Shown: positions 28,443-37,367, numbered from the stretch's first letter. The stretch is 64,000 bases of DNA from Bacteroides cutis (GCF_900241005.1 NZ_OEST01000002.1:124001-188000); one strand, 5' to 3'. The notes: generated from the sequence alone by a model not told the origin. Translations and numbers: made by a program.

Positions 28443-29047
28443 TCAGCCATTTTTTTCAGTTTCTTGAAGTGGCGGATAACTTCCAGATAATCACGATCGG
28501 TACAAGCATTGAACTTATTCCATAAGTTCCCCAGTATTACGGCTCCTCCAAATCCGAAATCTTTCACCTCCAAAATATTTTCGGGCGTTATGCCTCCCAA
28601 TGCCATCACTTTACTGTCTATGATTTTATCTTTTCCCGCTTGGCGGAGTTCTTCAGGAGTATAACCTGAAAGTATTCCTTCTTTGGTGATACAATCATAA
28701 ATGGGACTCATAAACAAATAATCGTAGAAGTGCTTTTTATTATTCAGCTCCTCTATAGAGTGGCAAGTACAACTCACGTGTCCGGAGTAATCATGCGGTT
28801 CCTTGGGATTGCGGGAGTTCAGATGAATTCCCATCAAGTCGAATTCTTCTTTCAGATAAAAATGTTCATGGGTGACGATACGTCTATGATATTTTTCGGG
28901 TATAAGCGTTAAAAGTCTTTCTGCATACATAGCAGGGGTTTCTGGTTTTCTCAGGTGCAGTATATCCAAGCCTTCTTCAAAGAGTGCCGTGATAATCTTG
29001 TCTTCCTCCACAAAAAAAGTGGGTGCTGTGACTACAATGAGTTTCAT
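28439..29047 (-). CDS. ThiE/TenI-like thiamine-phosphate-synthase family protein
   Basis: 202 residues of the TIM-barrel ThiE/TenI family. The phosphate-binding end is partly recognisable as M-A-L-G-G-I-T and G-G-A-V-I-L-G, but the stretch that in ThiE reads G-V-H-L-G-Q-x-D is G-I-H-L-N-S-R-N here, so a key catalytic segment is changed. It may be a TenI-type thiazole tautomerase, a weak ThiE, or a paralogue with another role. There are no other thiamine genes in the window and no TPP riboswitch was recognised upstream. Confidence 0.7.
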   Translation of the reverse strand: MKLIVVTAPTFFVEEDKIITALFEEGLDILHLRKPETPAMYAERLLTLIPEKYHRRIVTHEHFYLKEEFDLMGIHLNSRNPKEPHDYSGHVSCTCHSIEELNNKKHFYDYLFMSPIYDCITKEGILSGYTPEELRQAGKDKIIDSKVMALGGITPENILEVKDFGFGGAVILGNLWNKFNACTDRDYLEVIRHFKKLKKMAD

Positions 29048-29072
29048 TTCGTTTGTTAACTGTTAAGTTTAG

Positions 29073-29104
29073 CAAAGTTAATCAATCGTAGCTTCAGATG
29101 CCAA
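29073..29104 (-). promoter_or_regulatory. Promoter for the ThiE/TenI-like gene (- strand)
   Basis: On the - strand, TTG (29102-29104), a 21-base gap and TAACTTTG (29073-29080), about 26 bases from the start codon. Confidence 0.55.
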
Positions 29105-29143
29105 TGTTTTTCTTTAAAATATGTTACATTGTTTTTTCAGTAA

Positions 29144-29184
29144 TAAAAAAACGCATCCAAGGCTTTTTATAGCCTGTAGATGCG
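29144..29184 (-). terminator. Terminator of sodB (- strand)
   Basis: Two-part stem: CGCATC/GATGCG outside and AGGCT/AGCCT inside, with a short internal loop. On the - strand it is followed by a run of seven T. Confidence 0.85.
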
Positions 29185-29218
29185 CTCTTACAACTGGTTT
29201 TATGGGATTGTGGGTTTA

Positions 29219-29803
29219 TTATTTCATGCGTTTACCTACTACGTCCCAATCAATGATACTCCATAGGGCATTTATGTGGTCGGCACGTTTGTTCTGATAA
29301 TCCAAATAGTATGCATGTTCCCAAACATCGAAACCCAACAACGGAATTAATCCGGAACGTACGGGATTGCTACCGTTAGCTTCTTTTGTGATGTGGAGTT
29401 TTCCGTTTTTATCTACGGAAAGCCAAGCCCAGCCCGAACCGAACAGACCTACGGATGCTGCATTGAACTCTTTCTTGAAGTTCTCGAAGCTGCCAAAATC
29501 CCGATTAATGGCTTCTGCCAATTTACCTGTCGGTTCTTTTTGAATTGGTTTAGGAGAGAATTGCAGGAAGTATAAGGTATGATTCAGTACTTGTCCGGCA
29601 TTATTGAAAATAGCGCCGTCGGGTGCAGTGGCTACGATGGTCACTAAATCTTTGTTTTCGAATTCCGTACCCGGAACAAGGTTGTTGAGGTTATTCACGT
29701 ACGTTTGCAGGTGCTTACCATAATGGTAATCTATTGTTTGCTGACTGATTACAGGTTCCAACGCATTGTGAGCGTAAGGAAGTTTAGGCATTTCATGTGT
29801 CAT
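29219..29803 (-). CDS. sodB: Fe/Mn superoxide dismutase
   Basis: 194 residues starting at M-T-H-E-M-P-K-L-P-Y (ATG at 29803); the open frame runs upstream to 29908 but that part lacks family similarity. Metal ligands are visible as His27 (Y-H-Y-G-K-H), a His in V-L-N-H-T-L-Y, and Asp/His in F-D-V-W-E-H-A-Y-Y. It converts superoxide to peroxide and oxygen. Bacteroides enzymes of this type are known to be active with either Fe or Mn (cambialistic); whether this one is cannot be told from sequence. Monocistronic with its own terminator. Confidence 0.95.
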   Translation of the reverse strand: MTHEMPKLPYAHNALEPVISQQTIDYHYGKHLQTYVNNLNNLVPGTEFENKDLVTIVATAPDGAIFNNAGQVLNHTLYFLQFSPKPIQKEPTGKLAEAINRDFGSFENFKKEFNAASVGLFGSGWAWLSVDKNGKLHITKEANGSNPVRSGLIPLLGFDVWEHAYYLDYQNKRADHINALWSIIDWDVVGKRMK

Positions 29804-29927
29804 AATCATTATCATTAAAGACATTAATAACGTATTCATAAGTTCAATTATTAAGTTTTGAAACTTTACTATATTAACATGATAACACGAAGAATTGTTC
29901 ATAAACATAAAAAATAAACAGGTTTAT

Positions 29928-29958
29928 TTTATTCTACTTTCGGTTTGCGCTATCTTTG
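29928..29958 (+). promoter_or_regulatory. Promoter for the UvrD-type helicase gene
   Basis: TTTA (29928-29931), 19 bases, TATCTTTG (29951-29958), about 32 bases from the ATG. Confidence 0.45.
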
Positions 29959-29989
29959 CACGAAGATAACTCATTAGATAGTACGGAAT

Positions 29990-32359
29990 ATGCCCGATTA
30001 TATAAAAGAATTAAACGAAGGACAGCGTGCGGCAGTGCTCTATAACGACGGTCCGTCACTGGTGATAGCAGGTGCCGGTTCCGGTAAGACGCGCGTGTTG
30101 ACCTATAAAATTACTTATCTGTTGGAGAATGGTTACCAGCCATGGAATATTCTTGCTCTGACGTTTACCAACAAGGCGGCGCGTGAAATGAAAGAACGTA
30201 TCGCACGGCAGGTCGGTCCGGAGCGTGCCCGTCATTTGTGGATGGGTACTTTTCATTCCATCTTTCTGCGTATCCTGCATGTTGAGGCAAGGCATCTTGG
30301 TTTTACTTCGCAATTTACTATTTATGATACTGCGGACAGCAAAAGCCTATTACGTTCTATCATTAAAGAAATGGGATTGGATGAAAAGGTTTATAAACCG
30401 GGCACGGTACAGGCAAGAATCTCCAACGCCAAAAATCATTTGGTATCTCCGGTGGCATATGCCAATAACAAAGAGGCATATGAGGGGGATTGTGCGGCTA
30501 AGATGCCAGCTGTCCGTGACATTTATCGTCGATATTGGGAACGTTGCCGGCAGGCTGATGCAATGGATTTTGATGATTTGTTGTTCTATACTTTCCTGTT
30601 GTTTCGTGACCATCCCGACGTACTTGCCAATTACCAATCGCAATTCCGTTATATTTTGGTGGATGAGTATCAGGATACCAATTATGCGCAACACAGTATT
30701 GTGCTTCAATTGGCTAAAGAGCATCTGCATATATGTGTGGTGGGGGATGATGCCCAAAGTATTTATTCTTTCCGTGGAGCTGATATTGATAATATTCTTT
30801 ATTTTGCTAAAGTATATCCGGGTACTAAAGTCTTTAAGTTGGAACAGAACTATCGTTCCACGCAAAACATTGTTTCCGCTGCCAATAGTTTGATAGAGAA
30901 GAACCAGCGCCAGATACCCAAAGAAGTGTTTTCCCAAAAAGAAAGGGGAGAGCCTATTGATGTTTATCAGGCATATAGCGACGTGGAAGAAGGCGATATT
31001 GTAATCAATAAGATTGCGGAACTCCGTCGTCAGAAGGATTACGCTTATTCTGATTTTGCGATATTATACCGTACGAATGCGCAAAGCCGTGTCTTTGAAG
31101 AAGCTATGCGCAAACGTGGGATGCCTTATAGAATTTATGGTGGTTTGTCCTTTTATCAGCGTAAAGAGATAAAGGATGTGATTGCTTATTTCCGCCTGGT
31201 GGTAAATCCTAATGACGAAGAAGCTTTTAAACGCATTGTCAATTATCCGGCGCGTGGAATAGGAGATACAACAGTAGGGAAGATAATCACTGCCGCTACT
31301 GAACATAATACCAGTCTTTGGGCAGTGCTTTGTGAGCCATTGGCTTATGGACTGAACATGAACAAAGGTACAGTAGGTAAGTTGCAAGGTTTTCGTGATT
31401 TGATAAAGGAATTTATTGAAAGCGGTCTAGAAAAGAATGCATATGAAATAGGTACGGAGATTATTCGTCAATCGGGTATCATTAATGATGTGTGCCAGGA
31501 TAATTCTCCTGAGAACCTCAGCCGCAAAGAAAATATAGAGGAGTTGACAAACGGTATCAGTGACTTCTGTGCTCAACGCCAGGAAGAAGGAAATGTAAAT
31601 ATTTCTTTGGGGGATTTTCTTTCGGAGGTTTCTTTATTGACCGATCAGGACTCTGATAAAGACGGAGATGGTGAAAAGATAACCTTGATGACGGTACATT
31701 CTGCCAAAGGATTGGAATTTAGAAACGTATTTGTAGTGGGAATGGAAGAAAATCTTTTTCCCAGTGCCATGGTAGGAGACTCTCCGCATGCGCTGGAAGA
31801 GGAGCGCCGATTGTTTTATGTTGCCATTACCCGTGCAGAGGATCATTGTTTCCTTTCATACGCCAAAAGTCGTTTTCGCTATGGCAAGATGGAATTCAGT
31901 AGTCCCAGCCGTTTCTTGAAAGATATTGATGTACATTTCTTACATATGCCGCAAGATGTAAGATTGAGTCCTGAAATCGATGAGATGGCAGTAAATTTCC
32001 GTAGAGAGAATGAAAGAGGTTTTTCTTCATCTTTCTATAAAAATAGGGAAGAAAAGCTTTATCGGAAAAGAGAAGAAATTTCGCATCTTAAACAGCAGAT
32101 CATTGCACCGAGTGTACCTCGCAATTTGAAGCGAGTCACTCCATCTATGGGCATGTCTTCGTCGGCATCCGCTGCTTCGGAAACTTGTATGGCGGGTGGT
32201 GTGTACCAAGGGCAATTGATAGAGCACGAACGTTTTGGTCTGGGTGAAGTGATTAAAGTGGAAGGTGAGGGCGATAATGCTAAGGCAACCATTCATTTTA
32301 AGAATGCGGGAGACAAGCAGCTCCTTTTACGCTTTGCTCGGTTCAAAGTAATAGGATAA
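29990..32359 (+). CDS. UvrD/PcrA-type ATP-dependent DNA helicase
   Basis: 789 residues of superfamily 1A. Motif Q-like G-Q-R-A-A-V near the N-terminus, Walker A A-G-A-G-S-G-K-T-R (about 27-35), T-F-T-N-K-A-A-R-E-M (Ia), V-D-E-Y-Q-D-T (Walker B), G-D-D-A-Q-S-I-Y-S-F-R-G-A (III), Q-N-Y-R-S-T (IV) and T-V-H-S-A-K-G-L-E-F (V) are all present, and V-A-I-T-R-A (VI) follows. The C-terminus ends in a PcrA-type Tudor-like fold (G-V-Y-Q-G-Q and H-E-R-F-G-L-G). It unwinds DNA 3'-5' in repair and replication-transcription conflicts. Confidence 0.95.
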   Translation: MPDYIKELNEGQRAAVLYNDGPSLVIAGAGSGKTRVLTYKITYLLENGYQPWNILALTFTNKAAREMKERIARQVGPERARHLWMGTFHSIFLRILHVEARHLGFTSQFTIYDTADSKSLLRSIIKEMGLDEKVYKPGTVQARISNAKNHLVSPVAYANNKEAYEGDCAAKMPAVRDIYRRYWERCRQADAMDFDDLLFYTFLLFRDHPDVLANYQSQFRYILVDEYQDTNYAQHSIVLQLAKEHLHICVVGDDAQSIYSFRGADIDNILYFAKVYPGTKVFKLEQNYRSTQNIVSAANSLIEKNQRQIPKEVFSQKERGEPIDVYQAYSDVEEGDIVINKIAELRRQKDYAYSDFAILYRTNAQSRVFEEAMRKRGMPYRIYGGLSFYQRKEIKDVIAYFRLVVNPNDEEAFKRIVNYPARGIGDTTVGKIITAATEHNTSLWAVLCEPLAYGLNMNKGTVGKLQGFRDLIKEFIESGLEKNAYEIGTEIIRQSGIINDVCQDNSPENLSRKENIEELTNGISDFCAQRQEEGNVNISLGDFLSEVSLLTDQDSDKDGDGEKITLMTVHSAKGLEFRNVFVVGMEENLFPSAMVGDSPHALEEERRLFYVAITRAEDHCFLSYAKSRFRYGKMEFSSPSRFLKDIDVHFLHMPQDVRLSPEIDEMAVNFRRENERGFSSSFYKNREEKLYRKREEISHLKQQIIAPSVPRNLKRVTPSMGMSSSASAASETCMAGGVYQGQLIEHERFGLGEVIKVEGEGDNAKATIHFKNAGDKQLLLRFARFKVIG

Positions 32360-32420
32360 GGTCTGTACCAGCCTTTGGTATATAGGGTATTCTTATTGGA
32401 TTTTAATAAATAGAAGATAT

Positions 32421-33563
32421 ATGATGATAGATTTTGCTCTTTTTCCTTCTCCCTGTTACATTATGGAAGAAGAACTTCTGAGGAAGAATCTTACTTTGAT
32501 AAAAAGTGTAGCCGATCGTACGGGAGTTGAGATTATTCTTGCTTTTAAGGCATTTGCCTTATGGCGCTCTTTTCCTATTTTCAGGGAATATATAGATCAT
32601 TCCACTGCAAGTTCTGTGTACGAAGCACGCCTTGCGTTGGAGGAGTTTGGAAGTAAGGCGCATACTTATTCTCCTGCCTATACAGAAGCGGATTTTCCTG
32701 AGATTCTGCGTTGCAGTAGTCATATTACTTTTAATTCTTTAGCGCAATTCCATCGTTTTTATCCGATGGTGCAGGTGACGGGAGAAGGAATTTCTTCTGG
32801 CATACGCATTAACCCTGAATATTCAGAGGTAGAGACTGAACTGTATAACCCATGTGCACCCGGAACCCGTTTCGGAGTGATGGCGGATCAACTTCCCGAT
32901 ACTTTACCGCAAGGTATTGAGGGATTTCATTGCCATTGCCACTGCGAATCTTCTTCATACGAACTGGAACGTACATTGAAACATCTGGAAGCGAAATTCT
33001 CCCGTTGGTTTCCTCAAATCAAATGGTTAAACCTGGGGGGAGGTCATTTGATGACACGTAAGGATTATGATGTAGAGCATCTTGTTCACCTGCTCCAAGG
33101 ATTAAAAGTCCGTTATCCACATCTTCGTGTTATTCTGGAACCCGGTTCGGCTTTTACTTGGCAGACAGGTGTACTGATTTCCGAGATAGTGGATATTGTA
33201 GAGAACAGGGGTATCCGTACGGCTATTCTTAATGTAAGTTTTACCTGTCACATGCCCGACTGCCTGGAAATGCCCTACCAACCTGTAGTCCGTGGCGCTG
33301 AAATGGGAAACGAGGGGTTGTATGTTTATCGTCTGGGAGGAAATTCTTGTTTAAGCGGCGACTACATGGGAATGTGGAGTTTCGATCATGAATTACAGAT
33401 TGGAGAGAAAATTATTTTTGAAGACATGATACACTATACTATGGTAAAGACCAATATGTTCAATGGAATTCATCATCCTGCCATTGCAATGTGGACAAAG
33501 GAGGGGGCTGCTGAAGTATTTAAGCAGTTTTCTTACGAAGACTATCGTAATAGAATGAGTTGA
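32421..33563 (+). CDS. nspC: Carboxynorspermidine decarboxylase
   Basis: 380 residues, fold III (alanine racemase-like) PLP decarboxylase. The PLP Lys is Lys43 in A-F-K-A-F-A-L-W. H-C-H-C-H-C-E (about residues 171-177), G-G-G-H-L and E-P-G-S-A-F (phosphate and PLP contacts), and C-H-M-P-D-C (about 275) are the conserved segments of NspC. It removes CO2 from carboxy(nor)spermidine in the alternative polyamine pathway. The partner carboxynorspermidine dehydrogenase is not in the window. A second in-frame ATG lies one codon downstream. Confidence 0.92.
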   Translation: MMIDFALFPSPCYIMEEELLRKNLTLIKSVADRTGVEIILAFKAFALWRSFPIFREYIDHSTASSVYEARLALEEFGSKAHTYSPAYTEADFPEILRCSSHITFNSLAQFHRFYPMVQVTGEGISSGIRINPEYSEVETELYNPCAPGTRFGVMADQLPDTLPQGIEGFHCHCHCESSSYELERTLKHLEAKFSRWFPQIKWLNLGGGHLMTRKDYDVEHLVHLLQGLKVRYPHLRVILEPGSAFTWQTGVLISEIVDIVENRGIRTAILNVSFTCHMPDCLEMPYQPVVRGAEMGNEGLYVYRLGGNSCLSGDYMGMWSFDHELQIGEKIIFEDMIHYTMVKTNMFNGIHHPAIAMWTKEGAAEVFKQFSYEDYRNRMS

Positions 33564-33632
33564 TAATCAAAAGTCTGTTTACCTTTTGAATATGAATGTA
33601 CTATTTTATGTATGAAAAAAGTGTGCGGAATA

Positions 33633-33663
33633 TTTGCAGGTTTAAGGAAAATATCTACCTTTG
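33633..33663 (+). promoter_or_regulatory. Promoter of the tRNA array
   Basis: TTTG (33633-33636), exactly 19 bases, TACCTTTG (33656-33663). The first tRNA begins 12 bases later. It fits the Bacteroides consensus completely and is the strongest promoter in the window. Confidence 0.88.
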
Positions 33664-33674
33664 CAACCGCAAAC

Positions 33675-33747
33675 GCGGAAATAGCTCAGTTGGTAGAGCA
33701 TAACCTTGCCAAGGTTAGGGTCGCGAGTTCGAGTCTCGTTTTCCGCT
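33675..33747 (+). tRNA. tRNA-Gly (GCC), copy 1
   Basis: 73 bases with complete cloverleaf: acceptor GCGGAAA/TTTCCGC, D stem GCTC/GAGC, anticodon stem TAACC/GGTTA around loop TTGCCAA (GCC), T stem GCGAG/CTCGT with TTCGAGT loop. CCA is not encoded. Confidence 0.97.
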
Positions 33748-33772
33748 CAATGTTTTGATTGCAATTACCTAT

Positions 33773-33854
33773 GCCCAGGTGGCGGAATTGGTAGACGCGC
33801 ACGTTTCAGGTGCGTGTGTCGAGAGGCATGCAGGTTCGAGTCCTGTTCTGGGCA
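33773..33854 (+). tRNA. tRNA-Leu (CAG), copy 1
   Basis: 82 bases with a long variable arm. Acceptor GCCCAGG/TCTGGGC, anticodon stem CACGT/GCGTG with loop TTCAGGT (CAG), T stem GCAGG/CCTGT. CCA is not encoded. Confidence 0.96.
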
Positions 33855-33904
33855 CAAGGGAGAGGGCGGTCAGTTCTATGAAATTGTTTATTCTTTTTAA
33901 TGAT

Positions 33905-33988
33905 GGAGAGGTGGCGGAATTGGTAGACGCGCTACTTTGAGGGGGTAGTGACAATTATGTCGTGGGAGTTCGAGTCTCCTTCTCTTCA
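33905..33988 (+). tRNA. tRNA-Leu (GAG)
   Basis: 84 bases with a long variable arm. Acceptor GGAGAGG/TCTCTTC (two G-T pairs), anticodon stem CTACT/GGTAG with loop TTGAGGG (GAG), T stem GGGAG/CTCCT. CCA is not encoded. Confidence 0.95.
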
Positions 33989-34003
33989 CATGTTGATATA
34001 AAT

Positions 34004-34076
34004 GCGGAAATAGCTCAGTTGGTAGAGCATAACCTTGCCAAGGTTAGGGTCGCGAGTTCGAGTCTCGTTTTCCGCT
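34004..34076 (+). tRNA. tRNA-Gly (GCC), copy 2
   Basis: Identical over all 73 bases to the copy at 33675-33747. Confidence 0.97.
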
Positions 34077-34104
34077 CTTTTTTTGTTATTTTTATGATGA
34101 CAAT

Positions 34105-34186
34105 GCCCAGGTGGCGGAATTGGTAGACGCGCACGTTTCAGGTGCGTGTGTCGAGAGGCATGCAGGTTCGAGTCCTGTTCTGGGCA
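34105..34186 (+). tRNA. tRNA-Leu (CAG), copy 2
   Basis: Identical over 82 bases to the copy at 33773-33854; the sequence just upstream also shares the ATGCCCAGG junction. Confidence 0.96.
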
Positions 34187-34217
34187 CGTTTTCTTTGTGA
34201 AAAGAAAGTCATCAAAT

Positions 34218-34290
34218 GCGGAAATAGCTCAGTTGGTAGAGCATAACCTTGCCAAGGTTAGGGTCGCGAGTTCGAGTCTCGTTTTCCGCT
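34218..34290 (+). tRNA. tRNA-Gly (GCC), copy 3
   Basis: Identical over 73 bases to the other two Gly copies; last gene of the array. Confidence 0.97.
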
Positions 34291-34310
34291 CTTTCTTTAT
34301 TTTATAGTAA

Positions 34311-34349
34311 AAAGCCCCACAGGTTTCATTATCTGTGGGGCCTTTTTTT
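34311..34349. terminator. Terminator of the tRNA array, shared with the DUF4923 gene
   Basis: Stem GCCCCACAG / CTGTGGGGC with a 10-base loop. On the + strand a run of seven T follows; on the - strand TTTTTACTATAA follows, so it can serve both convergent units. Confidence 0.9.
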
Positions 34350-34360
34350 GTCTCTATACG

Positions 34361-34957
34361 TCATTCTTTCTTTAGAGAAAATCCTAGCATCATACCGTCA
34401 TAGCTACTGGCTAATGAACTGATTGTTTTCAGTGTGGAATTATTACTTTTACCAGAAAGTGTGGTAATCAGTTTCAGGAGTTTGTCAGAATTGAATAATA
34501 AATCCATGGAAGTAGAAGTACAGTTCACTTTTGCATTCAGGGGGAGTAACTTTGCAAATTTCATTTTTACTTGTTGGCTGGAAGCATCGTACGAATAAGT
34601 GCCTTTCAGATCACGGGTTCCCAGTTTGGCACTGAAAGTACTGTCGGCATTGAATGTGTATGTCATTTGCCCGTTTTTAATACCTACTTTGGAAAGTTGT
34701 TCGTCAAGTTTCTTTTCGGCTACGCCTGCAGCAACAGCACCACCTGCTTTGTTTAGCATATTGTCTGACTCAAACTCGATGGCGGAACCGGAATAGGTCC
34801 ATGTACCGATCATGTTAATAGAGGTTTTACCCGTCACAGTGCTGACAACCTTTTCAATGTTTTCTTTATTAAATAAATTTTTTAGAGATTGTGCCTGACT
34901 ATTGGTAGTCAATAGCAGTGTGGCAATAAAAATGTACCAAAAAAAAGTCCTTTTCAT
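34361..34957 (-). CDS. DUF4923 family exported protein
   Basis: 198 residues. Signal peptide M-K-R-T-F-F-W-Y-I-F-I-A-T-L-L-L-T-T-N-S-Q-A with the cleavage site A-Q-A/Q at about residue 22. The mature region has I-G-T-W-T-Y-S-G-S-A-I, D-L-K-G-T-Y-S-Y and a run of beta strands with two amphipathic helices, consistent with a lipocalin-like envelope protein of Bacteroidetes. The function is unknown. It starts six bases after the engB stop on the same strand, so the two are likely co-transcribed. Confidence 0.85.
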   Translation of the reverse strand: MKRTFFWYIFIATLLLTTNSQAQSLKNLFNKENIEKVVSTVTGKTSINMIGTWTYSGSAIEFESDNMLNKAGGAVAAGVAEKKLDEQLSKVGIKNGQMTYTFNADSTFSAKLGTRDLKGTYSYDASSQQVKMKFAKLLPLNAKVNCTSTSMDLLFNSDKLLKLITTLSGKSNNSTLKTISSLASSYDGMMLGFSLKKE

Positions 34958-34963
34958 GTCTTT

Positions 34964-35572
34964 TTATTTATTTGAGTTTATCTCTTTGTTAATGGATGCT
35001 ATATAGTTTAACAGTTCCTCCCGCCCCATACGATTTTCAGAGGAAGTGATGAAATAGGGGGGGAGTTCTTCCCACTGTTCTTGTAACTTTTTCAGATATT
35101 CACGGATATTTGAGTTCAATTTACCTCCTTTCAGTTTGTCGGCTTTAGTGAAAACAATGGAGAAAGGAACACTGTTCGTGCCCAACCATTCGATGAAAGC
35201 AAGGTCAATGGGTTGTGGCTCGTGACGACTGTCAATGAGGACGAAGAGATTGGTCATCTGTTCTCGCTGTAATATATAACTTTCAATGATACGCTGAATT
35301 TGTTCCTGCCCTTTTTGTCCTCGTTTGGCATAGCCGTATCCGGGAAGGTCTACGATGTACCAGTTTTTGTTAATCAGGAAGTGATTGATGAGCATCGTTT
35401 TTCCGGGAGTGGCAGAAGTCATGGCAAGTCCTTTGCGCCCTGTCAACATATTGATGAGACTGGATTTTCCAACGTTAGAACGTCCTATAAAAGCATATTC
35501 GGGGAAATTCCCTGCCGGGCATTTATTTACGTCCGTATTACTGATGACGAATTCAGCATTTGTAATCTCCAT
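34964..35572 (-). CDS. engB: EngB/YihA/YsxC ribosome-biogenesis GTPase
   Basis: 202 residues. P-loop G-R-S-N-V-G-K-S-S (about residues 30-38), T-S-A-T-P-G-K-T (G2), D-L-P-G-Y-G-Y (G3), T-K-A-D-K-L (G4) and T-S-S-E (G5) are all present. The family binds late 50S ribosomal assembly intermediates and is usually essential. Upstream gene of a pair with the DUF4923 gene. Confidence 0.95.
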   Translation of the reverse strand: MEITNAEFVISNTDVNKCPAGNFPEYAFIGRSNVGKSSLINMLTGRKGLAMTSATPGKTMLINHFLINKNWYIVDLPGYGYAKRGQKGQEQIQRIIESYILQREQMTNLFVLIDSRHEPQPIDLAFIEWLGTNSVPFSIVFTKADKLKGGKLNSNIREYLKKLQEQWEELPPYFITSSENRMGREELLNYIASINKEINSNK

Positions 35573-35604
35573 TTTGTTATCAATTCTTTAGTTATTTCCA
35601 TTTG

Positions 35605-35612
35605 CAAAGGTA
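35605..35612 (-). promoter_or_regulatory. -7 element (TACCTTTG, - strand) for engB
   Basis: Reverse complement of CAAAGGTA, 32 bases from the start codon; -33 element not at the expected distance. Confidence 0.4.
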
Positions 35613-35655
35613 GTACTTATTTCAAAAAATTTCGTTCTTAATTCGGAATTCTGTA

Positions 35656-35663
35656 TATCTTTG
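35656..35663 (+). promoter_or_regulatory. -7 element (TATCTTTG) for recR
   Basis: Matches TANNTTTG and overlaps the TTG at 35661, which therefore lies in the promoter and is not the recR start. -33 weak. Confidence 0.45.
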
Positions 35664-35687
35664 TCCACTAATAGGAAAATTTTAAAT

Positions 35688-36305
35688 ATGAATGGACAAT
35701 TTCCCTCGATATTATTAGAGAAGGCAGTAAATGAGTTTGCCAAACTACCCGGTGTAGGGCGGAAGACAGCGATGAGGCTTGTACTTTATTTGCTGCGCCA
35801 GGACTTGGCGGTGGCAGAAGCTTTCGGTAACGCTATTATAACTTTGAAACGTGAGGTGAAATATTGTAAGGTTTGCCACAACATATCAGATACTGAAACG
35901 TGTCGTATCTGTTCTAATCCGCAACGGGATACATCTGTAGTTTGTGTGGTAGAGAATATCCGGGATGTGATGGCGGTAGAAGCAACCCAACAATTCCGTG
36001 GATTGTATCATGTATTAGGAGGGGTTATATCTCCGATGGACGGTATTGGCCCTGGAGATTTGGAGATAGAAAGTCTTGTGCAACGTGTTGCTGCCGGAGA
36101 TATCAAAGAGGTAATCCTTGCTTTGAGTACTACGATGGAAGGAGATACTACTAATTTTTATATCTACCGTAAGTTGGAGAAGATGGGCGTGAAACTTTCT
36201 GTCATTGCCCGAGGTGTTTCTGTGGGTGATGAACTTGAATATACTGATGAAGTAACCTTGGGGCGTAGTATTGTAAATCGTACTCCGTTCTCAGGTATCG
36301 TCTAG
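35688..36305 (+). CDS. recR: Recombination protein RecR
   Basis: 205 residues from the ATG at 35688; the TTG at 35661 sits in the promoter and is rejected. An N-terminal HhH motif ([10 protein letters not shown]), a C4 zinc finger (C-K-V-C-H and C-R-I-C-S-N) and a Toprim domain (V-C-V-V-E-N-I-R-D, residues about 80-180) define RecR. It loads RecA at gaps with RecO and RecF. The next gene is 43 bases downstream on the same strand. Confidence 0.95.
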   Translation: MNGQFPSILLEKAVNEFAKLPGVGRKTAMRLVLYLLRQDLAVAEAFGNAIITLKREVKYCKVCHNISDTETCRICSNPQRDTSVVCVVENIRDVMAVEATQQFRGLYHVLGGVISPMDGIGPGDLEIESLVQRVAAGDIKEVILALSTTMEGDTTNFYIYRKLEKMGVKLSVIARGVSVGDELEYTDEVTLGRSIVNRTPFSGIV

Positions 36306-36348
36306 CCCCGTAGGTAACTGCTGATTGTCAATTATCAATTAAATTTCA

Positions 36349-36804
36349 ATGGAAGAACAAATAAAACAAGTTGTAAAGCGGATAAAGGTTACTTTCGTTT
36401 ATTTCTGGCTGTTGCCTATCCTTCTTGTAATACTTGGAGAGAGTGGAGGCGACTGGATAGGAATATATGCAGGTAATGTACGTGTCACTTATTTTGCCGA
36501 AACAATTACTATTCTGCTGGTTGCCACATGCGTGCCGTTGTCTTTGAAGCTTTTCTCGTGGATACTGGTGAGAAGGATTGATACAGTAGCCATTCAGGAT
36601 GCATTGCGTCTCTATTCTTTTTGGTGTAGGATACGGTTAGCTTTACTTGCCATACCGGTATTAGCAGGTTTTTTCACCTATTATATGATATTGAGTGATA
36701 CGGGGGCACTTTGTGCACTCATTGCTTTAACAGCTTCTCTATTTTGCTTGCCTGGTGAGGAGCGTTTGCGCAAGGAATTACACATAGATAAAGAAGAAAA
36801 ATAA
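36349..36804 (+). CDS. Hypothetical membrane protein downstream of recR
   Basis: 151 residues with about four hydrophobic segments (residues 15-29, 45-70, 94-112, 119-133) and charged ends. No family recognised. It is placed between recR and a GNAT acetyltransferase with gaps of 43 and 26 bases, suggesting a small operon. Confidence 0.7.
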   Translation: MEEQIKQVVKRIKVTFVYFWLLPILLVILGESGGDWIGIYAGNVRVTYFAETITILLVATCVPLSLKLFSWILVRRIDTVAIQDALRLYSFWCRIRLALLAIPVLAGFFTYYMILSDTGALCALIALTASLFCLPGEERLRKELHIDKEEK

Positions 36805-36830
36805 ACAGAAAAGACAGGGTTATTATAAGT

Positions 36831-37367
36831 ATGAAAGTATCTTATTTTATAGGCGAACATATACGTCTCCGTGCTATGGAACCGGAGGATTTGGAGGTGA
36901 TGTACGCTATAGAAAATGATCCACAAACATGGGATATAACTAACTTCTCGGTACCATATTCTAAGTTTGTCCTAAAACAATATATCGAAAATTCCCAATG
37001 TGATATGTTTGCTGATCGCCAGTTACGGATGATGATTGTGAGATGTAAGGATGAAACCGTAGTGGGTACAATTGATATTACGGATTTTGCTCCTATGCAT
37101 GCACGGGGTGAAATTGGTATCGCGGTACGGAAAGAGTATCAGGGAAACGGTTATGCTAAAGAAGCATTAAAACTTATATGTGATTACGCTTTCGGCTTTC
37201 TTTATCTGAAACAATTGATCGTTCATGTGACTTCGGATAACGAGAAAAGTATACGGCTATTCAAATCATGTGGTTTTAAACAATGTGGGCTTTTGAGGGA
37301 ATGGTGGTGTGTAGGGGGGCGTTACAAAGACGTCATCTTGATGCAATATATCCGGAACGTTAATTGA
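36831..37367 (+). CDS. GNAT N-acetyltransferase (RimJ/RimL-like)
   Basis: 178 residues. The acetyl-CoA motif Q-G-N-G-Y-A (about residues 104-109) with flanking G-I-A-V-R-K-E-Y marks the GNAT fold; the opening [11 protein letters not shown] and the C-terminal [13 protein letters not shown] fit the RimJ/RimL group, which acetylates protein N-termini, amino acids or antibiotics. The target is not predictable. Convergent overlap of eight bases with the yqgE homologue. Confidence 0.85.
   Translation: MKVSYFIGEHIRLRAMEPEDLEVMYAIENDPQTWDITNFSVPYSKFVLKQYIENSQCDMFADRQLRMMIVRCKDETVVGTIDITDFAPMHARGEIGIAVRKEYQGNGYAKEALKLICDYAFGFLYLKQLIVHVTSDNEKSIRLFKSCGFKQCGLLREWWCVGGRYKDVILMQYIRNVN

Noticed and set aside
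28439..29140. TPP riboswitch upstream of the ThiE/TenI-like gene
   Set aside because: The leader is about 25 bases and lacks the conserved CUGAGA and ACCUGA segments.
29804..29908. N-terminal extension of the superoxide dismutase
   Set aside because: Known Bacteroides enzymes start at M-T-x-E-M-P-K-L-P-Y; the extension has no similarity.
33706..33954. Short open frames across the tRNA genes
   Set aside because: They follow the tRNA sequence and have no protein features.
33675..34290. Repeated blocks that might look like a repeat array
   Set aside because: They are tRNA genes with full cloverleaf structures; no CRISPR repeats or cas genes.
35661..35687. TTG-started extension of RecR
   Set aside because: The TTG is inside the -7 promoter element.
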